The notes under the pieces: model-generated
Databases searched by the model: none
What the model saw: only the letters and a program-made list of their open reading frames with translations
Told to the model about the DNA's origin: nothing
Shown here: piece by piece, positions 37,270 through 49,157 of the stretch
How the letters are laid out: the number at the start of each line of letters is the position of its first letter
Position numbering within the stretch: position 1 is the stretch's first letter
Program-made: the position numbers and the translations under genes
Source: Elmis aenea
Taxonomy: Eukaryota > Arthropoda > Insecta > Coleoptera > Elmidae
Assembly (NCBI GenBank): GCA_947652605.1
Contig: CANTFG010000240.1
Span: forward strand, 1 to 64,000
Direction of reading: 5' to 3'
Length of the DNA: 64,000 bases

Positions 37270-40200
37270 CAAACGGCATTATACTAAGAAAGTTAAACTC
37301 TATAACATGCTAAAATTTGAACAAAATGTAACGAGCCGTTTTCGAAAGAAATTTTTAAAATTTTTAATTTTTTGAATAACTTTGTAAATTAAAATTCAAA
37401 CTAGTTGAAACAAACGGCATTATACTAAGAAAGTTAAACTCTATAACATGCTAAAATTTGAACAAAATCGTATGAGCCGTTTTCGAGAAAAAAATTCAAA
37501 ATTTTCAAAATTTTTAATTTTTTGAATAACTTTGTAAATTAAAATTCAAACTAGTTGAGACAAACGGCATTATACTAAGAAAGTTAAACTCTATAACATG
37601 CTAAAATTTGAACAAAATCGTATGAGCCGTTTTCGAGAAAAAAATTCAAAATTTTCAAAATTTTTAATTTTTTGAATAACTTTGTAAATTAAAATTCAAA
37701 CTAGTTGAAACAAACGGCATTATACTAAGAAAGTTAAACTCTATAACATGCTAAAATTTGAACAAAATCGTATGAGCCGTTTTCGAGAAAAAAATTTAAA
37801 ATTTTCAAAATTTTTAATTTTTTGAATAACTTTGTAAATAAAATTTCAAACTAGTTGAAACAAACGGCATTATACTAAGAAAGTTAAACTCTATAACATG
37901 CTAAAATTTGAACAAAATGTAACGAGCCGTTTTCGAAAGAAATTTTTAAAATTTTTAATTTTTTGAATAACTTTGTAAATTAAAATTCAAACTAGTTGAA
38001 ACAAACGGCATTATACTAAGAAAGTTAAACTCTATAACATGCTAAAATTTGAACAAAATCGTATGAGCCGTTTTCGAGAAAAAAATTTAAAATTTTCAAA
38101 ATTTTTAATTTTTTGAATAACTTTGTAAATAAAATTTCAAACTAGTTGAAACAAACGGCATTATACTAAGAAAGTTAAACTCTATAACATGCTAAAATTT
38201 GAACAAAATGTAACGAGCCGTTTTCGAAAGAAATTTTTAAAATTTTTAATTTTTTGAATAACTTTGTAAATTAAAATTCAAACTAGTTGAAACAAACGGC
38301 ATTATACTAAGAAAGTTAAACTCTATAACATGCTAAAATTTGAACAAAATCGTATGAGCCGTTTTCGAGAAAAAAATTCAAAATTTTCAAAATTTTTAAT
38401 TTTTTGAATAACTTTGTAAATTAAAATTCAAACTAGTTGAGACAAACGGCATTATACTAAGAAAGTTAAACTCTATAACATGCTAAAATTTGAACAAAAT
38501 CGTATGAGCCGTTTTCGAGAAAAAAATTCAAAATTTTCAAAATTTTTAATTTTTTGAATAACTTTGTAAATTAAAATTCAAACTAGTTGAAACAAACGGC
38601 ATTATACTAAGAAAGTTAAACTCTATAACATGCTAAAATTTGAACAAAATCGTATGAGCCGTTTTCGAGAAAAAAATTTAAAATTTTCAAAATTTTTAAT
38701 TTTTTGAATAACTTTGTAAATAAAATTTCAAACTAGTTGAAACAAACGGCATTATACTAAGAAAGTTAAACTCTATAACATGCTAAAATTTGAACAAAAT
38801 GTAACGAGCCGTTTTCGAAAGAAATTTTTAAAATTTTTAATTTTTTGAATAACTTTGTAAATTAAAATTCAAACTAGTTGAAACAAACGGCATTATACTA
38901 AGAAAGTTAAACTCTATAACATGCTAAAATTTGAACAAAATCGTATGAGCCGTTTTCGAGAAAAAAATTCAAAATTTTCAAAATTTTTAATTTTTTGAAT
39001 AACTTTGTAAATTAAAATTCAAACTAGTTGAAACAAACGGCATTATACTAAGAAAGTTAAACTCTATAACATGCTAAAATTTGAACAAAATCGTATGAGC
39101 CGTTTTCGAGAAAAAAATTTAAAATTTTCAAAATTTTTAATTTTTTGAATAACTTTGTAAATAAAATTTCAAACTAGTTGAAACAAACGGCATTATACTA
39201 AGAAAGTTAAACTCTATAACATGCTAAAATTTGAACAAAATGTAACGAGCCGTTTTCAAAAGAAATTTTTAAAATTTTTAATTTTTTGAATAACTTTGTA
39301 AATTAAAATTCAAACTAGTTGAAACAAACGGCATTATACTAAGAAAGTTAAACTCTATAACATGCTAAAATTTGAACAAAATCGTATGAGCCGTTTTCGA
39401 GAAAAAAATTCAAAATTTTCAAAATTTTTAATTTTTTGAATAACTTTGTAAATTAAAATTCAAACTAGTTGAGACAAACGGCATTATACTAAGAAAGTTA
39501 AACTCTATAACATGCTAAAATTTGAACAAAATCGTATGAGCCGTTTTCGAGAAAAAAATTCAAAATTTTCAAAATTTTTAATTTTTTGAATAACTTTGTA
39601 AATTAAAATTCAAACTAGTTGAAACAAACGGCATTATACTAAGAAAGTTAAACTCTATAACATGCTAAAATTTGAACAAAATCGTATGAGCCGTTTTCGA
39701 GAAAAAAATTTAAAATTTTCAAAATTTTTAATTTTTTGAATAACTTTGTAAATAAAATTTCAAACTAGTTGAAACAAACGGCATTATACTAAGAAAGTTA
39801 AACTCTATAACATGCTAAAATTTGAACAAAATGTAACGAGCCGTTTTCGAAAGAAATTTTTAAAATTTTTAATTTTTTGAATAACTTTGTAAATTAAAAT
39901 TCAAACTAGTTGAAACAAACGGCATTATACTAAGAAAGTTAAACTCTATAACATGCTAAAATTTGAACAAAATCGTATGAGCCGTTTTCGAGAAAAAAAT
40001 TCAAAATTTTCAAAATTTTTAATTTTTTGAATAACTTTGTAAATTAAAATTCAAACTAGTTGAGACAAACGGCATTATACTAAGAAAGTTAAACTCTATA
40101 ACATGCTAAAATTTGAACAAAATCGTATGAGCCGTTTTCGAGAAAAAAATTCAAAATTTTCAAAATTTTTAATTTTTTGAATAACTTTGTAAATTAAAAT

Positions 40201-40656
40201 TCAAACTAGTTGAAACAAACGGCATTATACTAAGAAAGTTAAACTCTATAACATGCTAAAATTTGAACAAAATCGTATGAGCCGTTTTCGAGAAAAAAAT
40301 TTAAAATTTTCAAAATTTTTAATTTTTTGAATAACTTTGTAAATAAAATTTCAAACTAGTTGAAACAAACGGCATTATACTAAGAAAGTTAAACTCTATA
40401 ACATGCTAAAATTTGAACAAAATGTAACGAGCCGTTTTCGAAAGAAATTTTTAAAATTTTTAATTTTTTGAATAACTTTGTAAATTAAAATTCAAACTAG
40501 TTGAAACAAACGGCATTATACTAAGAAAGTTAAACTCTATAACATGCTAAAATTTGAACAAAATCGTATGAGCCGTTTTCGAGAAAAAAATTCAAAATTT
40601 TCAAAATTTTTAATTTTTTGAATAACTTTGTAAATTAAAATTCAAACTAGTTGAGA
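37270..40656 (+). repeat. Zone VI: 591-bp 4-mer A-Bg-B-G2 with shortened units
   Basis: A monomers start at 37270, 37861, 38152, 38743, 39184, 39775 and 40366. The intervals are 591, 291, 591, 441, 591 and 591 bp. The full unit is A, Bg, B, G2; the 291-bp unit is A-G2 and the 441-bp unit is A-B-G2. The last unit starts normally (A, Bg) and then passes into zone VII. G2 has aaatttaaaattttc without the c54 of G. A private ttttcaaaag change, losing a CpG, sits in the A monomer at 39184. Confidence 0.9.
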
Positions 40657-40797
40657 CAAACGGCATTATACTAAGAAAGTTAAACTCTATAACATGCTAA
40701 AATTTGAACAAAATGTAACGAGCCGTTTTCGAAAGAAATTTTTAAAATTTTTAATTTTTTGAATAACTTTGTAAATTAAAATTCAAACTAGTTGAAA

Positions 40798-40956
40798 CAA
40801 ACGGCATTATACTAAGAAAGTTAAACTTAATAACATGCTAAAATTTGAACAAAATCGTATGAGCCGTTTTCGAGAAAAAAATTCAAAATTTTCAAAATTT
40901 TTAAAATTTTTAATTTTTTGAATAACTTTGTAAATTAAAATTCAAACTAGTTGAAA
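40798..40956 (+). repeat. 159-bp monomer (copy 1)
   Basis: B-like monomer with three copies of the 9-bp A/T unit in the form ttcaaaatt, ttcaaaatt, tttaaaatt. It has ttaataac at 30-37, where copies 2 and 3 have tcaataac. It is the longest monomer class in the window. Confidence 0.93.
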
Positions 40957-41988
40957 CAAACGGCATTATACTAAGAAAGTTAAACTCTATAACATGCTAA
41001 AATTTGAACAAAATGTAACGAGCCGTTTTCGAGAAAAAAATTCAAAATTTTTAAAATTTTTAATTTTTTGAATAACTTTGTAAATTAAAATTCAAACTAG
41101 TTGAAACAAACGGCATTATACTAAGAAAGTTAAACTCTATAACATGCTAAAATTTGAACAAAATGTAACGAGCCGTTTTCGAGAAAAAAATTCAAAATTT
41201 TTAAAATTTTTAATTTTTTGAATAACTTTGTAAATTAAAATTCAAACTAGTTGAAACAAACGGCATTATACTAAGAAAGTTAAACTCTATAACATGCTAA
41301 AATTTGAACAAAATCGTATGAGCCGTTTTCGAGAAAAAAATTCAAAATTTTCAAAATTTTTAATTTTTTGAATAACTTTGTAAATAAAATTTCAAACTAG
41401 TTAAAACAAACGGCAATATACTAAGAAAGTTAAACTCTATAACATGCTAAAATTTGAAAGAAATGTAACGAGCCGTTTTCGAAAAAAAATTTTAAAATTT
41501 TTAATTTTTTGAATAACTTTGTAAATTAAAATTCAAACTAGTTGAAACAAACGGCATTATACTAAGAAAGTTAAACTCTATAACATGCTAAAATTTGAAC
41601 AAAATCGTATGAGCCGTTTTCGAGAAAAAAATTCAAAATTTTCAAAATTTTTAATTTTTTGAATAACTTTGTAAATTAAAATTCAAACTAGTTGAAACAA
41701 ACGGCATTATACTAAGAAAGTTAAACTCTATAACATGCTAAAATTTGAACAAAATCGTATGAGCCGTTTTCGAGAAAAAAATTTAAAATTTTCAAAATTT
41801 TTAATTTTTTGAATAACTTTGTAAATAAAATTTCAAACTAGTTGAAACAAACGGCATTATACTAAGAAAGTTAAACTCTATAACATGCTAAAATTTGAAC
41901 AAAATGTAACGAGCCGTTTTCGAAAGAAATTTTTAAAATTTTTAATTTTTTGAATAACTTTGTAAATTAAAATTCAAACTAGTTGAAA

Positions 41989-42129
41989 CAAACGGCATTA
42001 TACTAAGAAAATTAAACTCTATTTTATGCCAAAATTTGAACAAAATGTAACGAGCCGTTTTCGAAAAAAATTTTCAAAATTTTTAATTTTTTGAATAACT
42101 TTGTAAATAAAATTTCAAACTAGTTGAAA
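41989..42129 (+). repeat. Type F monomer (141 bp), first occurrence
   Basis: Distinctive head: g23 to a (gaaaattaaac), aac to ttt at 35-37 (ctattttatg) and c42 in many copies (atgccaaaa). It then has gtaacgagcc, ttttcgaaaaaaattttc and one 9-bp unit. The cluster of five head changes makes it the most diverged common monomer. From 41989 to the window end about 34 copies occur; none lies to the left. Subforms have gctaaaatttg or gctaaaacttg in place of gccaaaatttg. Confidence 0.93.
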
Positions 42130-44025
42130 CAAACGGCAATATACTAAGAAAGTTAAACTCTATAACATGCTAAAATTTGAACAAAATCGTATGAGCCGTT
42201 TTCGAGAAAAAAATTCAAAATTTTCAAAATTTTTAATTTTTTGAATAACTTTGTAAATAAAATTTCAAACTAGTTGAAACAAACGGCAATATACTAAGAA
42301 AGTTAAACTCTATAACATGCTAAAATTTGAACAAAATCGTATGAGCCGTTTTCGAGAAAAAAATTCAAAATTTTCAAAATTTTTAATTTTTTGAATAACT
42401 TTGTAAATTAAAATTCAAACTAGTTGAAACAAACGGCATTATACTAAGAAAGTTAAACTCTATAACATGCTAAAATTTGAACAAAATCGTATGAGCCGTT
42501 TTCGAGAAAAAAATTTAAAATTTTCAAAATTTTTAATTTTTTGAATAACTTTGTAAATAAAATTTCAAACTAGTTGAAACAAACGGCATTATACTAAGAA
42601 AGTTAAACTCTATAACATACTAAAATTTGAACAAAATGTAACGAGCCGTTTTCGAAAGAAATTTTTAAAATTTTTAATTTTTTGAATAACTTTGTAAATT
42701 AAAATTCAAACTAGTTGAAACAAACGGCATTATACTAAGAAAATTAAACTCTATTTTATGCCAAAATTTGAACAAAATGTAACGAGCCGTTTTCGAAAAA
42801 AATTTTCAAAATTTTTAATTTTTTGAATAACTTTGTAAATAAAATTTCAAACTAGTTGAAACAAACGGCATTATACTAAGAAAGTTAAACTCTATAACAT
42901 GCTAAAATTTGAACAAAATGTAACGAGCCGTTTTCGAAAGAAATTTTTAAAATTTTTAATTTTTTGAATAACTTTGTAAATTAAAATTCAAACTAGTTGA
43001 AACAAACGGCATTATACTAAGAAAATTAAACTCTATTTTATGCCAAAATTTGAACAAAATGTAACGAGCCGTTTTCGAAAAAAATTTTCAAAATTTTTAA
43101 TTTTTTGAATAACTTTGTAAATAAAATTTCAAACTAGTTGAAACAAACGGCAATATACTAAGAAAGTTAAACTCTATAACATGCTAAAATTTGAACAAAA
43201 TCGTATGAGCCGTTTTCGAGAAAAAAATTCAAAATTTTCAAAATTTTTAATTTTTTGAATAACTTTGTAAATAAAATTTCAAACTAGTTGAAACAAACGG
43301 CATTATACTAAGAAAGTTAAACTCTATAACATGCTAAAATTTGAACAAAATCGTATGAGCCGTTTTCGAGAAAAAAATTCAAAATTTTCAAAATTTTTAA
43401 TTTTTTGAATAACTTTGTAAATTAAAATTCAAACTAGTTGAAACAAACGGCATTATACTAAGAAAGTTAAACTCTATAACATGCTAAAATTTGAACAAAA
43501 TCGTATGAGCCGTTTTCGAGAAAAAAATTTAAAATTTTCAAAATTTTTAATTTTTTGAATAACTTTGTAAATAAAATTTCAAACTAGTTGAAACAAACGG
43601 CATTATACTAAGAAAGTTAAACTCTATAACATGCTAAAATTTGAACAAAATGTAACGAGCCGTTTTCGAAAGAAATTTTTAAAATTTTTAATTTTTTGAA
43701 TAACTTTGTAAATTAAAATTCAAACTAGTTGAAACAAACGGCATTATACTAAGAAAGTTAAACTCTATAACATGCTAAAATTTGAACAAAATCGTATGAG
43801 CCGTTTTCGAGAAAAAAATTCAAAATTTTCAAAATTTTTAATTTTTTGAATAACTTTGTAAATTAAAATTCAAACTAGTTGAGACAAACGGCATTATACT
43901 AAGAAAGTTAAACTCTATAACATGCTAAAATTTGAACAAAATGTAACGAGCCGTTTTCGAAAGAAATTTTTAAAATTTTTAATTTTTTGAATAACTTTGT
44001 AAATTAAAATTCAAACTAGTTGAAA

Positions 44026-44184
44026 CAAACGGCATTATACTAAGAAAGTTAAACTCAATAACATGCTAAAATTTGAACAAAATCGTATGAGCCGTTTTCG
44101 AGAAAAAAATTCAAAATTTTCAAAATTTTTAAAATTTTTAATTTTTTGAATAACTTTGTAAATTAAAATTCAAACTAGTTGAAA
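44026..44184 (+). repeat. 159-bp monomer (copy 2)
   Basis: Triple 9-bp unit monomer with ctcaataac (B' head). It is followed by an N monomer, as at the other two 159-bp sites, so the pair 159-N travels together. Confidence 0.93.
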
Positions 44185-44625
44185 CAAACGGCATTATACT
44201 AAGAAAGTTAAACTCTATAACATGCTAAAATTTGAACAAAATGTAACGAGCCGTTTTCGAGAAAAAAATTCAAAATTTTTAAAATTTTTAATTTTTTGAA
44301 TAACTTTGTAAATTAAAATTCAAACTAGTTGAAACAAACGGCAATATACTAAGAAAGTTAAACTCTATAACATGCTAAAATTTGAAAGAAATGTAACGAG
44401 CCGTTTTCGAAAAAAAATTTTAAAATTTTTAATTTTTTGAATAACTTTGTAAATTAAAATTCAAACTAGTTGAAACAAACGGCATTATACTAAGAAAGTT
44501 AAACTCTATAACATGCTAAAATTTGAACAAAATCGTATGAGCCGTTTTCGAGAAAAAAATTCAAAATTTTCAAAATTTTTAATTTTTTGAATAACTTTGT
44601 AAATTAAAATTCAAACTAGTTGAAA

Positions 44626-44774
44626 CAAACGGCATTATACTAAGAAAGTTAAACTCTATAACATGCTAAAATTTGAACAAAATCGTATGAGCCGTTTTCG
44701 AGAAAAAAATTTAAAATTTTCAAAATTTTTAATTTTTTGAATAACTTTGTAAATAAAATTCAAACTAGTTGAAA
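44626..44774 (+). repeat. 149-bp G2 monomer with single-base deletion
   Basis: The tail reads aaataaaattcaaactag, one t fewer than the usual aaataaaatttc. It is the only monomer I saw whose length is not a multiple of three. Confidence 0.92.
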
Positions 44775-46529
44775 CAAACGGCATTATACTAAGAAAGTTA
44801 AACTCTATAACATACTAAAATTTGAACAAAATGTAACGAGCCGTTTTCGAAAGAAATTTTTAAAATTTTTAATTTTTTGAATAACTTTGTAAATTAAAAT
44901 TCAAACTAGTTGAAACAAACGGCATTATACTAAGAAAATTAAACTCTATTTTATGCCAAAATTTGAACAAAATGTAACGAGCCGTTTTCGAAAAAAATTT
45001 TCAAAATTTTTAATTTTTTGAATAACTTTGTAAATAAAATTTCAAACTAGTTGAAACAAACGGCATTATACTAAGAAAGTTAAACTCTATAACATGCTAA
45101 AATTTGAACAAAATGTAACGAGCCGTTTTCGAAAGAAATTTTTAAAATTTTTAATTTTTTGAATAACTTTGTAAATTAAAATTCAAACTAGTTGAAACAA
45201 ACGGCATTATACTAAGAAAATTAAACTCTATTTTATGCCAAAATTTGAACAAAATGTAACGAGCCGTTTTCGAAAAAAATTTTCAAAATTTTTAATTTTT
45301 TGAATAACTTTGTAAATAAAATTTCAAACTAGTTGAAACAAACGGCAATATACTAAGAAAGTTAAACTCTATAACATGCTAAAATTTGAACAAAATCGTA
45401 TGAGCCGTTTTCGAGAAAAAAATTCAAAATTTTCAAAATTTTTAATTTTTTGAATAACTTTGTAAATAAAATTTCAAACTAGTTGAAACAAACGGCATTA
45501 TACTAAGAAAGTTAAACTCTATAACATGCTAAAATTTGAACAAAATCGTATGAGCCGTTTTCGAGAAAAAAATTCAAAATTTTCAAAATTTTTAATTTTT
45601 TGAATAACTTTGTAAATTAAAATTCAAACTAGTTGAAACAAACGGCATTATACTAAGAAAGTTAAACTCTATAACATGCTAAAATTTGAACAAAATCGTA
45701 TGAGCCGTTTTCGAGAAAAAAATTTAAAATTTTCAAAATTTTTAATTTTTTGAATAACTTTGTAAATAAAATTTCAAACTAGTTGAAACAAACGGCATTA
45801 TACTAAGAAAGTTAAACTCTATAACATGCTAAAATTTGAACAAAATGTAACGAGCCGTTTTCGAAAGAAATTTTTAAAATTTTTAATTTTTTGAATAACT
45901 TTGTAAATTAAAATTCAAACTAGTTGAAACAAACGGCATTATACTAAGAAAGTTAAACTCTATAACATGCTAAAATTTGAACAAAATCGTATGAGCCGTT
46001 TTCGAGAAAAAAATTCAAAATTTTCAAAATTTTTAATTTTTTGAATAACTTTGTAAATTAAAATTCAAACTAGTTGAGACAAACGGCATTATACTAAGAA
46101 AGTTAAACTCTATAACATGCTAAAATTTGAACAAAATGTAACGAGCCGTTTTCGAAAGAAATTTTTAAAATTTTTAATTTTTTGAATAACTTTGTAAATT
46201 AAAATTCAAACTAGTTGAAACAAACGGCATTATACTAAGAAAGTTAAACTCAATAACATGCTAAAATTTGAACAAAATCGTATGAGCCGTTTTCGAGAAA
46301 AAAATTCAAAATTTTCAAAATTTTTAAAATTTTTAATTTTTTGAATAACTTTGTAAATTAAAATTCAAACTAGTTGAAACAAACGGCATTATACTAAGAA
46401 AGTTAAACTCTATAACATGCTAAAATTTGAACAAAATGTAACGAGCCGTTTTCGAGAAAAAAATTCAAAATTTTTAAAATTTTTAATTTTTTGAATAACT
46501 TTGTAAATTAAAATTCAAACTAGTTGAAA
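44775..46529 (+). repeat. 2195-bp duplication, copy 2
   Basis: Matches 42580-44334 monomer by monomer: A with acatac, F, A, F, C, B, G2, A, Bg, A, 159-bp monomer (46221), N. It then gains an extra B (46530) before E, B, G2 resume at 46680. Thus 1755 bp of the unit is shared in strict register. Confidence 0.87.
46221..46379 (+). repeat. 159-bp monomer (copy 3)
   Basis: Same triple 9-bp unit and ctcaataac head as the copy at 44026, exactly 2195 bp away. Confidence 0.93.
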
Positions 46530-49157
46530 CAAACGGCATTATACTAAGAAAGTTAAACTCTATAACATGCTAAAATTTGAACAAAATCGTATGAGCCGTT
46601 TTCGAGAAAAAAATTCAAAATTTTCAAAATTTTTAATTTTTTGAATAACTTTGTAAATAAAATTTCAAACTAGTTGAAACAAACGGCAATATACTAAGAA
46701 AGTTAAACTCTATAACATGCTAAAATTTGAAAGAAATGTAACGAGCCGTTTTCGAAAAAAAATTTTAAAATTTTTAATTTTTTGAATAACTTTGTAAATT
46801 AAAATTCAAACTAGTTGAAACAAACGGCATTATACTAAGAAAGTTAAACTCTATAACATGCTAAAATTTGAACAAAATCGTATGAGCCGTTTTCGAGAAA
46901 AAAATTCAAAATTTTCAAAATTTTTAATTTTTTGAATAACTTTGTAAATTAAAATTCAAACTAGTTGAAACAAACGGCATTATACTAAGAAAGTTAAACT
47001 CTATAACATGCTAAAATTTGAACAAAATCGTATGAGCCGTTTTCGAGAAAAAAATTTAAAATTTTCAAAATTTTTAATTTTTTGAATAACTTTGTAAATA
47101 AAATTTCAAACTAGTTGAAACAAACGGCATTATACTAAGAAAGTTAAACTCTATAACATGCTAAAATTTGAACAAAATGTAACGAGCCGTTTTCGAAAGA
47201 AATTTTTAAAATTTTTAATTTTTTGAATAACTTTGTAAATTAAAATTCAAACTAGTTGAAACAAACGGCATTATACTAAGAAAATTAAACTCTATTTTAT
47301 GCCAAAATTTGAACAAAATGTAACGAGCCGTTTTCGAAAAAAATTTTCAAAATTTTTAATTTTTTGAATAACTTTGTAAATAAAATTTCAAACTAGTTGA
47401 AACAAACGGCAATATACTAAGAAAGTTAAACTCTATAACATGCTAAAATTTGAACAAAATCGTATGAGCCGTTTTCGAGAAAAAAATTCAAAATTTTCAA
47501 AATTTTTAATTTTTTGAATAACTTTGTAAATTAAAATTCAAACTAGTTGAAACAAACGGCATTATACTAAGAAAGTTAAACTCTATAACATGCTAAAATT
47601 TGAACAAAATCGTATGAGCCGTTTTCGAGAAAAAAATTTAAAATTTTCAAAATTTTTAATTTTTTGAATAACTTTGTAAATAAAATTTCAAACTAGTTGA
47701 AACAAACGGCATTATACTAAGAAAGTTAAACTCTATAACATGCTAAAATTTGAACAAAATGTAACGAGCCGTTTTCGAAAGAAATTTTTAAATATTTTAA
47801 TTTTTTGAATAACTTTGTAAATTAAAATTCAAACTAGTTGAAACAAACGGCATTATACTAAGAAAATTAAACTCTATTTTATGCCAAAATTTGAACAAAA
47901 TGTAACGAGCCGTTTTCGAAAAAAATTTTCAAAATTTTTAATTTTTTGAATAACTTTGTAAATAAAATTTCAAACTAGTTGAAACAAACGGCAATATACT
48001 AAGAAAGTTAAACTCTATAACATGCTAAAATTTGAACAAAATCGTATGAGCCGTTTTCGAGAAAAAAATTCAAAATTTTCAAAATTTTTAATTTTTTGAA
48101 TAACTTTGTAAATAAAATTTCAAACTAGTTGAAACAAACGGCAATATACTAAGAAAGTTAAACTCTATAACATGCTAAAATTTGAACAAAATCGTATGAG
48201 CCGTTTTCGAGAAAAAAATTCAAAATTTTCAAAATTTTTAATTTTTTGAATAACTTTGTAAATTAAAATTCAAACTAGTTGAAACAAACGGCATTATACT
48301 AAGAAAGTTAAACTCTATAACATGCTAAAATTTGAACAAAATCGTATGAGCCGTTTTCGAGAAAAAAATTTAAAATTTTCAAAATTTTTAATTTTTTGAA
48401 TAACTTTGTAAATAAAATTTCAAACTAGTTGAAACAAACGGCATTATACTAAGAAAGTTAAACTCTATAACATGCTAAAATTTGAACAAAATGTAACGAG
48501 CCGTTTTCGAAAGAAATTTTTAAAATTTTTAATTTTTTGAATAACTTTGTAAATTAAAATTCAAACTAGTTGAAACAAACGGCATTATACTAAGAAAATT
48601 AAACTCTATTTTATGCCAAAATTTGAACAAAATGTAACGAGCCGTTTTCGAAAAAAATTTTCAAAATTTTTAATTTTTTGAATAACTTTGTAAATAAAAT
48701 TTCAAACTAGTTGAAACAAACGGCAATATACTAAGAAAGTTAAACTCTATAACATGCTAAAATTTGAACAAAATCGTATGAGCCGTTTTCGAGAAAAAAA
48801 TTCAAAATTTTCAAAATTTTTAATTTTTTGAATAACTTTGTAAATAAAATTTCAAACTAGTTGAAACAAACGGCAATATACTAAGAAAGTTAAACTCTAT
48901 AACATGCTAAAATTTGAACAAAATCGTATGAGCCGTTTTCGAGAAAAAAATTCAAAATTTTCAAAATTTTTAATTTTTTGAATAACTTTGTAAATTAAAA
49001 TTCAAACTAGTTGAAACAAACGGCATTATACTAAGAAAATTAAACTCTATTTTATGCCAAAATTTGAACAAAATGTAACGAGCCGTTTTCGAAAAAAATT
49101 TTCAAAATTTTTAATTTTTTGAATAACTTTGTAAATAAAATTTCAAACTAGTTGAAA
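46530..49157 (+). repeat. Zone VII, last part: last E, then F-C-D-G2-A units
   Basis: B, E (46680, the last E), B, G2, A, F (47262), C-like with t130 tail, G2, A (47703, with a private aatattttaat), F (47844), C, D, G2, A, F (48576), C, D, F (49017). Intervals between F monomers are 582, 732 and 441 bp. G2 and plain A disappear from the regular pattern here, leaving F-C-D. Confidence 0.83.

Larger units (their letters stand above)
40657..42579 (+). repeat. Zone VII, first part: entry of 159-bp and F monomers
   Basis: Order A (40657), 159-bp monomer (40798), N, N, B (ending gttaaaa), E, B, G2, A, F (41989), C, D-like, G2. The two N monomers at 40957 and 41107 are a direct 150-bp tandem duplicate. 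The first F in the window is at 41989. The 5-mer F-C-D-G2-A spans 732 bp (41989 to 42720) and returns at 47844-48575. Confidence 0.85.
42580..44774 (+). repeat. 2195-bp duplication, copy 1 (15 monomers)
   Basis: Order A (with acatac in place of acatgc), F, A, F, C, B, G2, A, Bg, A, 159-bp monomer, N, E, B, G2. The same series restarts at 44775 with the same acatac change. The unit is one base short of a whole-monomer sum because the last G2 (44626-44774) lacks one t and is 149 bp long. Confidence 0.87.
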
